Shown piece after piece: positions 15,307 through 23,260 of a stretch of DNA of 26,612 nucleotides. The notes beneath the pieces were generated by a model. The model was not told where the DNA came from. It was given only the letters and a program-made list of their open reading frames with translations, and did no database searches. Position 1 is the stretch's first letter; the number at the start of each line of letters is the position of its first letter. This stretch comes from JBBDYG01 sp040901765 (GTDB lineage: Bacteria > Planctomycetota > Planctomycetia > Pirellulales > Lacipirellulaceae), in the NCBI GenBank assembly GCA_040901765.1, contig JBBDYG010000065.1:1-26612 (forward strand), in the 5' to 3' direction. Made by a program: the position numbers and the translations under genes.

Positions 15307-17496
15307 TTACACTTGCGCGGGGCGTCTTCGAATTGCTGCCAAACCTACGAGCGATATGGCAATCAAGCCCAGTGCCGTAGGTTCTGGAACGGCGGCAGGA
15401 GCCCCGCTGCCGATGCCCGCGCCGAAATTGCTTCTCCATAATTGGTAACCGGCCTGCGATGAATCGGGGCTTCCACCGTCACGCCAGACAGTGTAGTCGG
15501 CCGCGTTGACCGTGCCGTCGCCGTTGTAATCTCCATCCAGGTCGCCCGATAAATACTCCACTAAGCCAGAGATCGGCGCGCCCCCGTTGACGTTATATTG
15601 AAACGTAAGCCCCGAATCCTCGGTCGCACCCGGGGTGAAACCGAATCCCAAAGGCAGAGAATCACCTTCCGAAAACACCGTCGACGTATCCAAGTTGAGT
15701 TCCGAAATATTGGAAATTGAAGGTGCGATGATTTGCCAATCGTCCTCGCCGGCGCCTGAAAGCCCCGTGAACCCCCCCGGGTTGAGGGCGCCAGCCGGTG
15801 AATGAATCACATATCCATCGATGTCGAACACTGTGTCCTCTGCCGGATCGACGCCGGGATTAGCGATCCACATTGCCCCCGTGGCAGAGTTAATCTGGAG
15901 GGTCAACTCGACCTGCTCGGGAGGCGCCTCGTTGATGAGAAGCTGCGGGTTCATACCAGCAAACCCATCCGGACCGTCGCCCCAACTGTGGGCATACTCG
16001 ACGGCGTCGGCTTCGTCGGCGATCAAAACCAGCGTCAGCCGTTGATTTCCTCCGCCGGCGGCGCTGGCGACGTTTGCGAGCAACGCCAAATCGGCCGCAG
16101 TCGCATTTGCCGAATTCGAGAAGGCGTCAGGCGCAGCTTGCGCCGGAAGATTGAAGGAACCCAGTCCCGCAAGAGCTGTCGCACTGTTCGCGTATTCGCT
16201 CTGATAAATGCTCCAGGTCATGCCCGATGCCTGAGTGCCGCCGGTCGTATCGATGTAGACCGCCGATTGTTTGATTGCCTTGTCGTCGTCGCTGAATCCG
16301 TTGTCGCCATTCCAGAGATTTAAGCTGGCGAAATTGAGCTGCACTCCGTCCAGGCTACTCAGGTCGAACTCGAGGACGCCATATCGCCGCATGCCCGCGT
16401 CCGGTCCGGTGGAGAACGAATTCCAAACACTGATCAAATCGTTCTCAAACGTCGTGGTTGGGGAAAGTTCGCGAATCCAGATATCCGTCGTGGCCTCCAA
16501 TACGATTGCGCGCGAAATTGACGGCGCACTCGAAAGTAGTGCGATCGCGGCGACCAATAGTTTTACCGGCACGAGGCACATTTGGCGTCGTCGCAATCCA
16601 AAAACCAAACCGAGCACTGCCGCGGCCGTCAGTAGATAAGCAAGAAAGGATGGCTCGGGAACAACGGAACTTCCCGATCCCGGATTTGCCTCATGGTAGA
16701 TGGGCTTAAACTGACTAAAGTCATCGAGCCCCACGAACCCATCGCCGGTGATGTCGCCTCGAGTCCCGATGGGCACTGACTGCAGCCAGTTGAGCGGATC
16801 GATTATTACGTTGTAATCCGCGATCCTCACGAACCCGTCGCCGGTGAAATCACCCAATACGGGCAAGCTCTCATTGATCACTAGCCGGGGCGGCGCCGAA
16901 TCGAATTCGATATCGCCCCAGTCTCGCTCGCCCGACACCGCTTTGAGAATAAAAGCTACCCGATTCGAATTATTGTTGCTTGTTTGCTGAAGCAGCGTAA
17001 TGTCTGAGGCTGAAGCAAGCTCGCTGGCTTCATAGCCATCGATTAAATCGCCGGCACCGATGTTGTAGTGGCCCAGTGACTCGAGCAAAACCTCATTGGG
17101 GTCATCGAACGTAAGATATTCATTCCATGTGTAAGGACTGTCAAATCCCGGGCTTGGCGGCGTGGTACTGAGCAGATACGCCTCTTGCACGATCGGCGCG
17201 ATCATCGAGCGATTGTCATCGCGATCGAACAATTGGAGGAAGGCACTTGTAATCGTCCCGCCCACACTGCTGAGATCAAACAGGATTGCTCCATGTCGCT
17301 TTTGATCGCTGGTGGTGCCATCCCACACGGAAATGAGATCACCGTTGTAATCATTATCCGGCGCCGATTCGCGGATCCAGGTGTCTTGGATCGCGTCGAT
17401 GACGATTGCCGTCGCCGGCGACGAACACCACAGCAGCAGACAATTTGCAATAAATATCGTGGGAATCAATAGTAATGCGTGCTTGATCATTCTCAC
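15307..17496 (-). CDS. Two complete DNRLRE-like PEP-CTERM proteins fused in one 729-aa frame
   Basis: Module 1 (1-305): signal peptide (cleavage near PATA/IV), a DNRLRE/CBM96-like beta domain (about 32-210: DTWIRESAP, DLISVW, ILFDLSS), a two-repeat dockerin (214-270) and a full PEP-CTERM (279-305: VPEPSFLAYLL... GLRRRQ). Module 2 starts at Met306 (ATG at 16581) with a second signal-like segment (MCLVPVKLLVAAIALL... ISRA), another DNRLRE-like domain (DIWIRELSP, DLISVW, LEFDLSS, SWGDG), a beta region seen beside dockerins in planctomycetes, one dockerin (from about 657, NGDGTVNAADYTVW) and a terminal PEP-CTERM (703-729). Such architectures are known for exported, exosortase-sorted proteins; DNRLRE domains are often fused to polysaccharide lyases and may bind glycans. 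A single chain with an internal sorting signal and internal signal peptide is odd: the joining codon CAA (16584-16582) is one base from TAA. Re-initiation at 16581 is possible, but no good ribosome site precedes it. Confidence 0.85.
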   Translation of the reverse strand: MRMIKHALLLIPTIFIANCLLLWCSSPATAIVIDAIQDTWIRESAPDNDYNGDLISVWDGTTSDQKRHGAILFDLSSVGGTITSAFLQLFDRDDNRSMIAPIVQEAYLLSTTPPSPGFDSPYTWNEYLTFDDPNEVLLESLGHYNIGAGDLIDGYEASELASASDITLLQQTSNNNSNRVAFILKAVSGERDWGDIEFDSAPPRLVINESLPVLGDFTGDGFVRIADYNVIIDPLNWLQSVPIGTRGDITGDGFVGLDDFSQFKPIYHEANPGSGSSVVPEPSFLAYLLTAAAVLGLVFGLRRRQMCLVPVKLLVAAIALLSSAPSISRAIVLEATTDIWIRELSPTTTFENDLISVWNSFSTGPDAGMRRYGVLEFDLSSLDGVQLNFASLNLWNGDNGFSDDDKAIKQSAVYIDTTGGTQASGMTWSIYQSEYANSATALAGLGSFNLPAQAAPDAFSNSANATAADLALLANVASAAGGGNQRLTLVLIADEADAVEYAHSWGDGPDGFAGMNPQLLINEAPPEQVELTLQINSATGAMWIANPGVDPAEDTVFDIDGYVIHSPAGALNPGGFTGLSGAGEDDWQIIAPSISNISELNLDTSTVFSEGDSLPLGFGFTPGATEDSGLTFQYNVNGGAPISGLVEYLSGDLDGDYNGDGTVNAADYTVWRDGGSPDSSQAGYQLWRSNFGAGIGSGAPAAVPEPTALGLIAISLVGLAAIRRRPAQV
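16579..16584 (-). other. Junction of the two fused PEP-CTERM modules (CAA-ATG)
   Basis: Minus-strand CAA (Gln305) then ATG (Met306). Module 1's PEP-CTERM should end here after its Arg cluster, and module 2's signal peptide starts at the ATG. An ancestral TAA at the Gln codon would give two adjacent genes with the order TAA-ATG. Confidence 0.7.
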
Positions 17497-17535
17497 AAAC
17501 CTCTCTCAAAACGAAGGTTGGTCATTGGTTGGTCC

Positions 17536-18015
17536 TCACTCCTTGACGATTGTTCCTGTTCCGTCCGACCGAATTTGGATGCGGACGAAATCCCCTCCCG
17601 GCTCGACCTCACAAGCCAGGCCCGACGTATCTCGATTTGCAAACACTTCTGGTATCACCGATCGCACTCCGGGGTACTTGTCCTCCGCCGTCGCGCTGGG
17701 ATCGTCGACGGTTGCGCTGACGGCGACTGTGTGAGCTCCAAAGCGAGCGCCGTCGCCTGGCGAGTACGTTGAGAGCTCAAAGCTTCCGTCGTCGGGCGAG
17801 ATTGTCCCCTTTGCCGGACGACCACCGCTTGGGGTAAAGGCAACGGCAGCGTTCTGAAAGCCCGCGATCGGCTTGCCATCGAATTCCACAATGCCGCGCA
17901 CCGGAGCTAACTCTGGCGCGCCGCCACAGCCGCTCATCGCCAGCAACGAGCCTGCGATCGACACGACGAACATAGTGCGGAATATGAACTCAGTGGTCCG
18001 AAGTCGGAAATCCAT
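17536..18015 (-). CDS. Small lipoprotein with carboxypeptidase-regulatory-like fold
   Basis: 159 residues from ATG 18015; upstream in-frame codons to 18108 are not needed. N-terminal signal with a lipobox (SLLAMSGCGG, lipidated Cys near residue 29) predicts membrane anchoring. The body is a beta-sandwich-like domain starting PVRGIVEFDGKPIAGF and containing GGRPAKGTISPDDGSF, typical of the small planctomycete lipoproteins that sit next to DUF1559 genes and resemble carboxypeptidase regulatory-like/transthyretin-type domains. It lies 41 nt after the DUF1559 gene and 39 nt before the double PEP-CTERM gene, so co-transcription is likely. Its precise role is unknown. Confidence 0.85.
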   Translation of the reverse strand: MDFRLRTTEFIFRTMFVVSIAGSLLAMSGCGGAPELAPVRGIVEFDGKPIAGFQNAAVAFTPSGGRPAKGTISPDDGSFELSTYSPGDGARFGAHTVAVSATVDDPSATAEDKYPGVRSVIPEVFANRDTSGLACEVEPGGDFVRIQIRSDGTGTIVKE

Positions 18016-18056
18016 GTTGATCGGCCTTGGTAATGAAGTCGGCTGATAATCGCGCA

Positions 18057-19001
18057 CTAAAGCCCGCCGTCCGGAACGACTTCCGCCTGATTTCGGCTGG
18101 CGAAGCACTTAAGCGAGTTCAACTCAATATCCTCAGAAACGAAATGCGTGCTTCCATCGCCCATCAGAAAGTGAGCGCCGCGCCCGGCGTGTTCGCTTCC
18201 GAAGCTAGTATCGTTGATGCTCAACTGATTGAGCGATCGATCGAATTTGTAAGAATTCAGAGGATGCGTCACGTTCTTGATGGTCATCGAGTTTGCCCAC
18301 CCAGGGCTTAAGCCGCCATTCCATGCCTCGTATTCGCCGATATCCCAGGCCACTTCCCCCATGAGCATTGTCTTGCTCAAGCCGTCGGTCACTTTGCTGG
18401 CAGAGATAGCTCGATCGCGGATCAAAATCCCATTGGTGGCGAATCCGCCGTGGGCGCCGGTAGAATTGTCGAAGTGGTACTGGTCCCGACTCCCCGGAAT
18501 CAATCCCTTCGCTCCCATGACTCCTAGATAGTGAGTAGCGTACTCGCCTGGTCCTAGCTGCCACTGATTTCGTGAGTAGTAATAGGTCGCGTCATTATTC
18601 TCTTTCGAAGGGCAGGCGAAGCCGGGCACGTTTGACTGCCGCAAGACGGTATGCACATCCGCCTCCCAAGCATGGCTCCAGTCGATCACGTCGTAGAGAG
18701 ATTGCCCTTCCATGTAAGGCAGCAGCCGCACGTGGGGGCTTACTCTGGGATCGCGGAAGTTGCTGGTGCCAGCTGCTATGTCGCGCAAGGAACCCGGCGG
18801 GAAGCTGTTATGCGCTGCATGGTAATTGTGCATCGCCACTCCAAATTGCTTCAAATGGTTACTGCACTGCGACCGCCGCGCCGCCTCCCGCGCCGCTTGT
18901 ACCGCGGGCAGCAATAGCGCCACTAACACCCCGATAATGGCAATCACAACCAGTAGTTCCACCAATGTGAATCCCGACCGTCGGAAAGAGGTCGAATCCA
19001 T
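18057..19001 (-). CDS. DUF1559 protein with prepilin-type N-terminal methylation motif
   Basis: 314 residues. Residues 10-45 are a type IV pilin-like leader (GFTLVELLVVIAIIGVLVAL then LLPAVQAAREAARRSQC), cleaved by prepilin peptidase before Phe and leaving a hydrophobic helix. The rest fits DUF1559, a family greatly expanded in Planctomycetes: NHLKQFGVAMHNYHAAHNSFPPGS early and, near the C-terminus, EHAGRGAHFLMGDGSTHF, an H-to-DG motif one residue longer than the H-x9-DG form I recall. GGAG lies 9 nt before the ATG. Neighbours are the GntR regulator (59 nt upstream) and the small lipoprotein, the usual planctomycete pairing. It is probably a pseudopilin-like envelope protein; its function is unknown. 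Confidence 0.95.
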   Translation of the reverse strand: MDSTSFRRSGFTLVELLVVIAIIGVLVALLLPAVQAAREAARRSQCSNHLKQFGVAMHNYHAAHNSFPPGSLRDIAAGTSNFRDPRVSPHVRLLPYMEGQSLYDVIDWSHAWEADVHTVLRQSNVPGFACPSKENNDATYYYSRNQWQLGPGEYATHYLGVMGAKGLIPGSRDQYHFDNSTGAHGGFATNGILIRDRAISASKVTDGLSKTMLMGEVAWDIGEYEAWNGGLSPGWANSMTIKNVTHPLNSYKFDRSLNQLSINDTSFGSEHAGRGAHFLMGDGSTHFVSEDIELNSLKCFASRNQAEVVPDGGL

Positions 19002-19060
19002 GATTCTTCACTCCATCGAGAAAAGCACGTTGTTTCCGATCGCCGATTGCAGAGCGCTCG

Positions 19061-19753
19061 TTACGCCGAGCGCGCATTCGGCCCCGCATTCGTTATCCGC
19101 AACAAGTCTTTGAATAACTCATCAGAGGCTGGATCACCGATGCGCGCTGCCAAAAACTCGATCGATGCCTGCAAATCACCGCCTCGAAAAGTCTCCACGA
19201 TCGCCGCGTGTTCGCGATAGACGACCATGAGATCTTTATACTCCCTATGATATCTCAGGAAGTAGGCGCGGACCCGACCGACAATCGTGGACCATATTTT
19301 ACTAAGCGCCGGTTCACGGGCGCGATCCACGAGAAAACGGTGAAACGCAATATCGGCTTCGCCCAACGCGACACAGTCACCTTGTTCGCATGCGACGCGC
19401 ATCTGTTCGAGGATCGCATCCCAACCCGTGAAGTCGTCTTCATTCAAGGATGCAAAGCAGACTCGCAACGCATACGTCTCAATCGTGCGACGGAGCGGAA
19501 TTAAAAGCTCGTGGATCGAGTCTGGGGCCTGCCGTGCCACTCGGGTTCCGCGGTTGGGGATGTGAACAAGCAGGCCCTCGTTTTCTAGCTGGATAAGCGC
19601 TTCGCGCACCGGAGTGCGGCTTACTTCATAGCGCTTCACAACCTCCTCTTGGCGGATGACGTCGCCTTCCTTGTAGCGGCCCGAAAGTACGTCGGCACGC
19701 AAATTATTGACGAGCTGGTCCCGCAAACCCCGCACTAGCACTGTTTCAGCCAT
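19061..19753 (-). CDS. GntR-family transcriptional regulator, FCD (FadR-type) effector domain
   Basis: 230 residues from ATG 19753; the ATG at 19825 would add 24 residues and place the start inside the putative operator. Residues 7-75 form the winged helix-turn-helix (VIRQEEVVKRYEVSRTPVREAL, NRGTRVA). The rest is an all-helical FCD domain (LRRTIETYALR, ADIAFHRFLV with Asp134 and His138, YREHAAIVETF with His182), which in relatives binds metal and an organic acid or sugar acid. The His expected near the end of the last helix appears to be Arg204, which may alter the metal site. It points away from the plus-strand glycosidase/transport genes and toward DUF1559. FCD regulators often repress sugar-acid catabolism, which fits the dehydratase, lactonase and RhaT-like genes around it. 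It probably autoregulates from the intergenic inverted repeat. Confidence 0.93.
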   Translation of the reverse strand: MAETVLVRGLRDQLVNNLRADVLSGRYKEGDVIRQEEVVKRYEVSRTPVREALIQLENEGLLVHIPNRGTRVARQAPDSIHELLIPLRRTIETYALRVCFASLNEDDFTGWDAILEQMRVACEQGDCVALGEADIAFHRFLVDRAREPALSKIWSTIVGRVRAYFLRYHREYKDLMVVYREHAAIVETFRGGDLQASIEFLAARIGDPASDELFKDLLRITNAGPNARSA

Positions 19754-19815
19754 AAAAGTTGGTTCCGGGATATTTTGAAGAATTTCAGAAAAAACTGTGG
19801 ACAAGCGTCCGGATA

Positions 19816-19832
19816 TTGGATACATTATCCGA
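19816..19832. promoter_or_regulatory. Putative GntR/FCD operator (7-3-7 inverted repeat)
   Basis: TTGGATA-CAT-TATCCGA, arms matching at 6 of 7 positions around a 3-nt centre, 63 nt upstream of the GntR start at 19753. Size, symmetry and AT-rich centre resemble operators of FadR-subfamily regulators. No second copy was found by eye elsewhere in the window. Confidence 0.5.
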
Positions 19833-20079
19833 TGTGGGGAACGCTGTCAACTAGCTTGGGAGTTTTTGTTCGCCGGCGATCGAACGGTGGGCACGCGAGC
19901 TTTGCAATCGCACGGTCAATCGCGTCTCAAGGAAGCGATTTGCTCACCAGAGGGGGAAAATAACGCCGACTTCGGCAGACCACCTCGCTCGTAGCGGGGG
20001 CGGCCTTCCACCTTCGGGATAAGTTTCAGCGGGATAGTTGAGGCGATTGTAGCATCGACTTTTTGTGTTCTGCGTGGCA

Positions 20080-20105
20080 GGTCCAGGGAAAAGGGAACCT
20101 GGACC
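20080..20105. promoter_or_regulatory. Hairpin upstream of the plus-strand gene row
   Basis: Perfect 8-bp inverted repeat GGTCCAGG / CCTGGACC with a 10-nt purine-rich loop, ending 45 nt before the ATG at 20151. It could be a 5' leader hairpin or a protein-binding site. No T-run follows, so it is not a terminator. Confidence 0.35.
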
Positions 20106-20150
20106 AATCAACGTCCACGCCTCGGTCCATTCAACTAGGGGGATGAACTC

Positions 20151-20879
20151 ATGAGACAATTCAAAGTTTGCCTTATCGGGACGATGGGGTTGTTGTCCCT
20201 TACATGCACGACTGCCATCAATTCAGCCGTGGCCGCCGTCATCAATAACGGTGGTGACTCCTGGGCACGGGAGGTTTCGCCGGCAGGCACCTTCGATGGC
20301 GACCTGATCTCCGTCTGGTCAACCCCACGCAATGACGGCGGTGGACCGAATGCCCGTTATGGTTCGATCGAATTCAACGTCGCAGGCGAAACGATCACCG
20401 CCGCGTCGCTCGGACTCTGGTCGCAGACCAATGGATTCTCTGACGACTCCACGCCACTGAAGCAGTCGGCCGCCATTCTTTCGAATGGAACGTTGGGCGA
20501 CACAGCGGGAATCCCTGCCCATCCACTGAGTTGGAACGACATCACCGCCGGAACGCTCCATCCACTCGAAGCTCTTGGCAAGTACGACGTACCGGCAGTC
20601 GACGTCACGCCAAGCATTCAGAACAAATTCTTGCACAGCTTGGCCACGGCCAACGATTTAGCGAACCTGGCCACGGTGGCAGCCGGTGACGGGCGGCTGA
20701 TACTCGTGTTGATTGCCGACGAAGATGGTACAGGCTATAGCAAGTCGTGGGGGGACGGAGAATACGACGGTCAGGATGGGTTCCTGGCAACCAATGAGAA
20801 TGCCGTGCCCGAGCCTGCCGCGGTTCTCTTGGCATTGCTCGCCGCAGCGGCGACTGCTGTAGTGCGAATCCGCAGTTAG
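20151..20879 (+). CDS. DNRLRE-like PEP-CTERM protein
   Basis: 242 residues. A signal peptide (MRQFKVCLIGTMGLLSLT..., cleaved near SAVA/AV) is followed by one DNRLRE-like domain and ends in a PEP-CTERM (VPEPAAVLLALLAAAATAVV then RIRS). It is a paralogue of the modules in the 15307-17496 protein, closest to module 2: shared phrases include a WxRExSP box, DLISVW, NGFSDD, KQSA, ADEDG and SWGDG. It lacks dockerins. GGGGGA about 8 nt upstream supports the ATG. As first gene of the plus-strand row, 89 nt before the glycosidase-like gene, it is likely a surface-sorted, perhaps glycan-binding, partner of that enzyme. Binding is inferred from the domain type, not seen. Confidence 0.85.
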   Translation: MRQFKVCLIGTMGLLSLTCTTAINSAVAAVINNGGDSWAREVSPAGTFDGDLISVWSTPRNDGGGPNARYGSIEFNVAGETITAASLGLWSQTNGFSDDSTPLKQSAAILSNGTLGDTAGIPAHPLSWNDITAGTLHPLEALGKYDVPAVDVTPSIQNKFLHSLATANDLANLATVAAGDGRLILVLIADEDGTGYSKSWGDGEYDGQDGFLATNENAVPEPAAVLLALLAAAATAVVRIRS

Positions 20880-20968
20880 CAGGAAGTTCATTGGAAAACG
20901 TTGGGAATGCGATCTCAGCGAGCGATCGCTATCTTCAAGGCAACTTCGTAAGGCAGCACGGATTGACA

Positions 20969-23128
20969 ATGAGATCCCCATTTAAAAATTGCGTTTCGCG
21001 CGCCTTGGTGGCGTTTGTCACCGTTGCGCTTAGCTCCAACTTCCGATGCACGGCAGGAAGGTCGGAAGCCGCCCCGACAAACCCAGCGCCCGATCGGACT
21101 GCTGTGTTCGACATGGATGGCGCGCAGATTATCCACGATGAGGCCAATTTGGGCATCATCAACGGAAAGGTGACCGCAGGCATCAACTATCGCAACGTGG
21201 TGGGGGTTGCCGGCTTGTGGTCGCCTCCTTACGCCGGTTCAAACTTCATCCTCGATGGCCGGGTGAACGGTGAAAAGGTGCCGACTGCAACGTGGACCTG
21301 GCGGCCGTTCCAGGTGGATCGCAAGGGGAAGCTGGGCGAAGTTTCCGTCACCAGCACGACGACGTTGATCTACGGACATCGCGCGGCCGTTGTGAGCTTG
21401 ACGTTCGAGAATTCGGCAAGCACTGACGTCCCGCTAGAGCTTTTCACGCTGGCTTGGCTCGATTCGGTCCGCGACTGGGGCTTCGCCCGGCCCGACAGTC
21501 GCACCGAAACGGCGCCCCGTGCCGATGGTCAGACACTCACATTGCACCAGGACAAGATGGCAATCGTTCTGGCGATCGATTCTGAAGACTGGGTTTGGGA
21601 AGTGTCGGGTAATCTGGGGCGCGCCGTCGCGTCGCTGCCGGCAAAAGAGTCGCGCTCGGTCAACGTGGTCATCGCGATCGGTTCGGCCGATGAGGCTTCG
21701 GCGAGCGTAAACACAATTCTCGCCGATCCTGCCGGCGCGGTGGCGGCGGCGAATAAGGAATACGGCCGACTGGTCGAAGCTGTTTTTGAGAAGTTACCGA
21801 CTTTTGAGAGCGACAACCCGCAACTCGAGCATTGGTACAATCGCTCCCTAGTCCACTTCCTCACGAACCGGTGGGATCTGCCGGACTTCGTGCTGCAGCC
21901 GTACTACTCGACCGGCGGCATCAATGGCGGCTGTGTGGCCAACTACCTTTGGAATTTTGGCGAGCCATGGGAAATCTTTCCGCTCTACGATCCTCAGTCG
22001 GCGCGCACTCACATCAAGCACTTCCTCTCGATTGATCTGCTCAAGCACTTCAATTTCATGCCGATCACCGGTGAAGCAAGCGGCCCCTGGTACATGATCA
22101 ACCAGGAGAAGATTATTGGTCTGACCTATTATTATGTCCTGCTGACGGGTGACACGTCGTTCCTTCACGACACGGTCGATGGCAAAACTGTTCGGGACCA
22201 CATGGTGATTCACGCGATGTTCGGGGACGACGTCGAGAAGCCAGTTGAGCTCATTGATTACGGGCCGTCCGGCAGCCATCTCGAACTGCGTCGCGGCTTC
22301 CCCTACAACCACGTCAGTCCCGACTTAAACGCCCGGCGATACGCGAATTATCTGCGGGCTGCGACACTCTGCGAACTCGCTGACAATCCCGCGCCCTTCC
22401 TGCGCGAGCGCGCAGAGCTTCTCAAACCTTTGCTGAAGGAACGGTTGTGGGACGCAAATGCCCGTTGGTTCGCGTTCGAAGACAGCCAGGGAAAGCGCGA
22501 CTTACGCTATACGGTGCAGATGTTTAAACCGGTCGGAAGCGGCGTGCTCGACGCGGAATGTGAAGCCGGCTTGCTGAGTCACCTCAACGAAGACGAGTTT
22601 CTCTCCGCCTATGGACTGCACAGCCTTTCTAAAACCGATCCGGCCTTCGATCAACTCGACTATGACAATGGAGGCGGGGGAAACTGTACGTGCTTTCCGC
22701 CGCAAATCATCGAGCGGCTCTATCAGGCGGGGAAACCGGAACTCGCCGCGGACATCCTGGGCCGTTTGCTCTGGTGGGCCGATACGATGCCCTACTGGGG
22801 CGACTCGCTAGCCGCCAACTGCATCGACTACCGCCGCGATACGCCCCTCCAATGCACCTTCGATGGCACGACCGCCGCGCAGTGCATCATCTTTGGAACG
22901 TTTGGCGTGAGCGCCCGTCCGAACGGCGATGTCGTGATCCGGCCGCATGCGTTGCCCTTTGCGTCTAAAATGGCACTTAACGGACTCAAGGTCCGCGGTC
23001 GTTCCTTCGATGTGCGGATCGAGGGCCAAGAATACGAAGTGAGCACCGGCGAGCAATCTTTGCGGCTACACATGGGTAAAGCGATCGTGCTCACAGCGGC
23101 AGATGGCAAATTGCGGTTGGACGAATAG
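20969..23128 (+). CDS. Secreted (alpha/alpha)-barrel glycosidase-like enzyme
   Basis: 719 residues from ATG 20969, chosen because it begins a signal peptide (MRSPFKNCVSRALVAFVTVAL...). A TTG at 20891 with AGGAAG before it would give a 745-residue form whose signal is internal. The N-terminal third is a beta-sandwich (VFDMDGAQIIHDEANLGI, WTWRPFQVDRKGKLGEV). From about 290 to 660 is a six-hairpin-type toroid (HWYNRSLVHFLTNRWDLP, GGINGGCVANYLWNFGEPW, GPWYMINQEKIIGLTYYYVL, YDNGGGGNCTCFPPQIIERL, MPYWGDSLAANCIDYRRDTP), and a short beta tail closes it (VIRPHALPF). This layout matches glycoside hydrolases of the GH37/GH63/GH116 clan-like group. Catalytic acids cannot be assigned by eye. It probably cleaves an oligosaccharide outside the cytoplasm and feeds the symporter encoded 132 nt downstream. 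Confidence 0.8.
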   Translation: MRSPFKNCVSRALVAFVTVALSSNFRCTAGRSEAAPTNPAPDRTAVFDMDGAQIIHDEANLGIINGKVTAGINYRNVVGVAGLWSPPYAGSNFILDGRVNGEKVPTATWTWRPFQVDRKGKLGEVSVTSTTTLIYGHRAAVVSLTFENSASTDVPLELFTLAWLDSVRDWGFARPDSRTETAPRADGQTLTLHQDKMAIVLAIDSEDWVWEVSGNLGRAVASLPAKESRSVNVVIAIGSADEASASVNTILADPAGAVAAANKEYGRLVEAVFEKLPTFESDNPQLEHWYNRSLVHFLTNRWDLPDFVLQPYYSTGGINGGCVANYLWNFGEPWEIFPLYDPQSARTHIKHFLSIDLLKHFNFMPITGEASGPWYMINQEKIIGLTYYYVLLTGDTSFLHDTVDGKTVRDHMVIHAMFGDDVEKPVELIDYGPSGSHLELRRGFPYNHVSPDLNARRYANYLRAATLCELADNPAPFLRERAELLKPLLKERLWDANARWFAFEDSQGKRDLRYTVQMFKPVGSGVLDAECEAGLLSHLNEDEFLSAYGLHSLSKTDPAFDQLDYDNGGGGNCTCFPPQIIERLYQAGKPELAADILGRLLWWADTMPYWGDSLAANCIDYRRDTPLQCTFDGTTAAQCIIFGTFGVSARPNGDVVIRPHALPFASKMALNGLKVRGRSFDVRIEGQEYEVSTGEQSLRLHMGKAIVLTAADGKLRLDE

Positions 23129-23260
23129 CGAATGTGCTGCCCGCTCGACCGCGACTGCGAGCGCGACACGCGGTGGACGCTGACGCTGATTTGACGCATC
23201 GGTAGCGGCGTCTCTCGAGCGCGGCCGCCGTGTCGGCGTTAAAATTTCAACAAGGCTCCT

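Larger units (their letters stand above)
19754..20150. other. Divergent intergenic control region
   Basis: 397 bases between the GntR gene (minus) and the first plus-strand gene. It contains the inverted repeat at 19816-19832 and a hairpin at 20080-20105. The ribosome site GGGGGA lies just before the ATG at 20151. No gene is supported; short open frames here have no coding character. Promoters must lie here, but no -10/-35 pair stands out. Confidence 0.6.

Noticed and set aside
17496..17535. Direct repeat-like TTGGTCATTGGTTGGTCC upstream of the double PEP-CTERM gene as an operator
   Set aside because: Short, imperfect and between closely spaced co-directional genes; no symmetry and no second copy.
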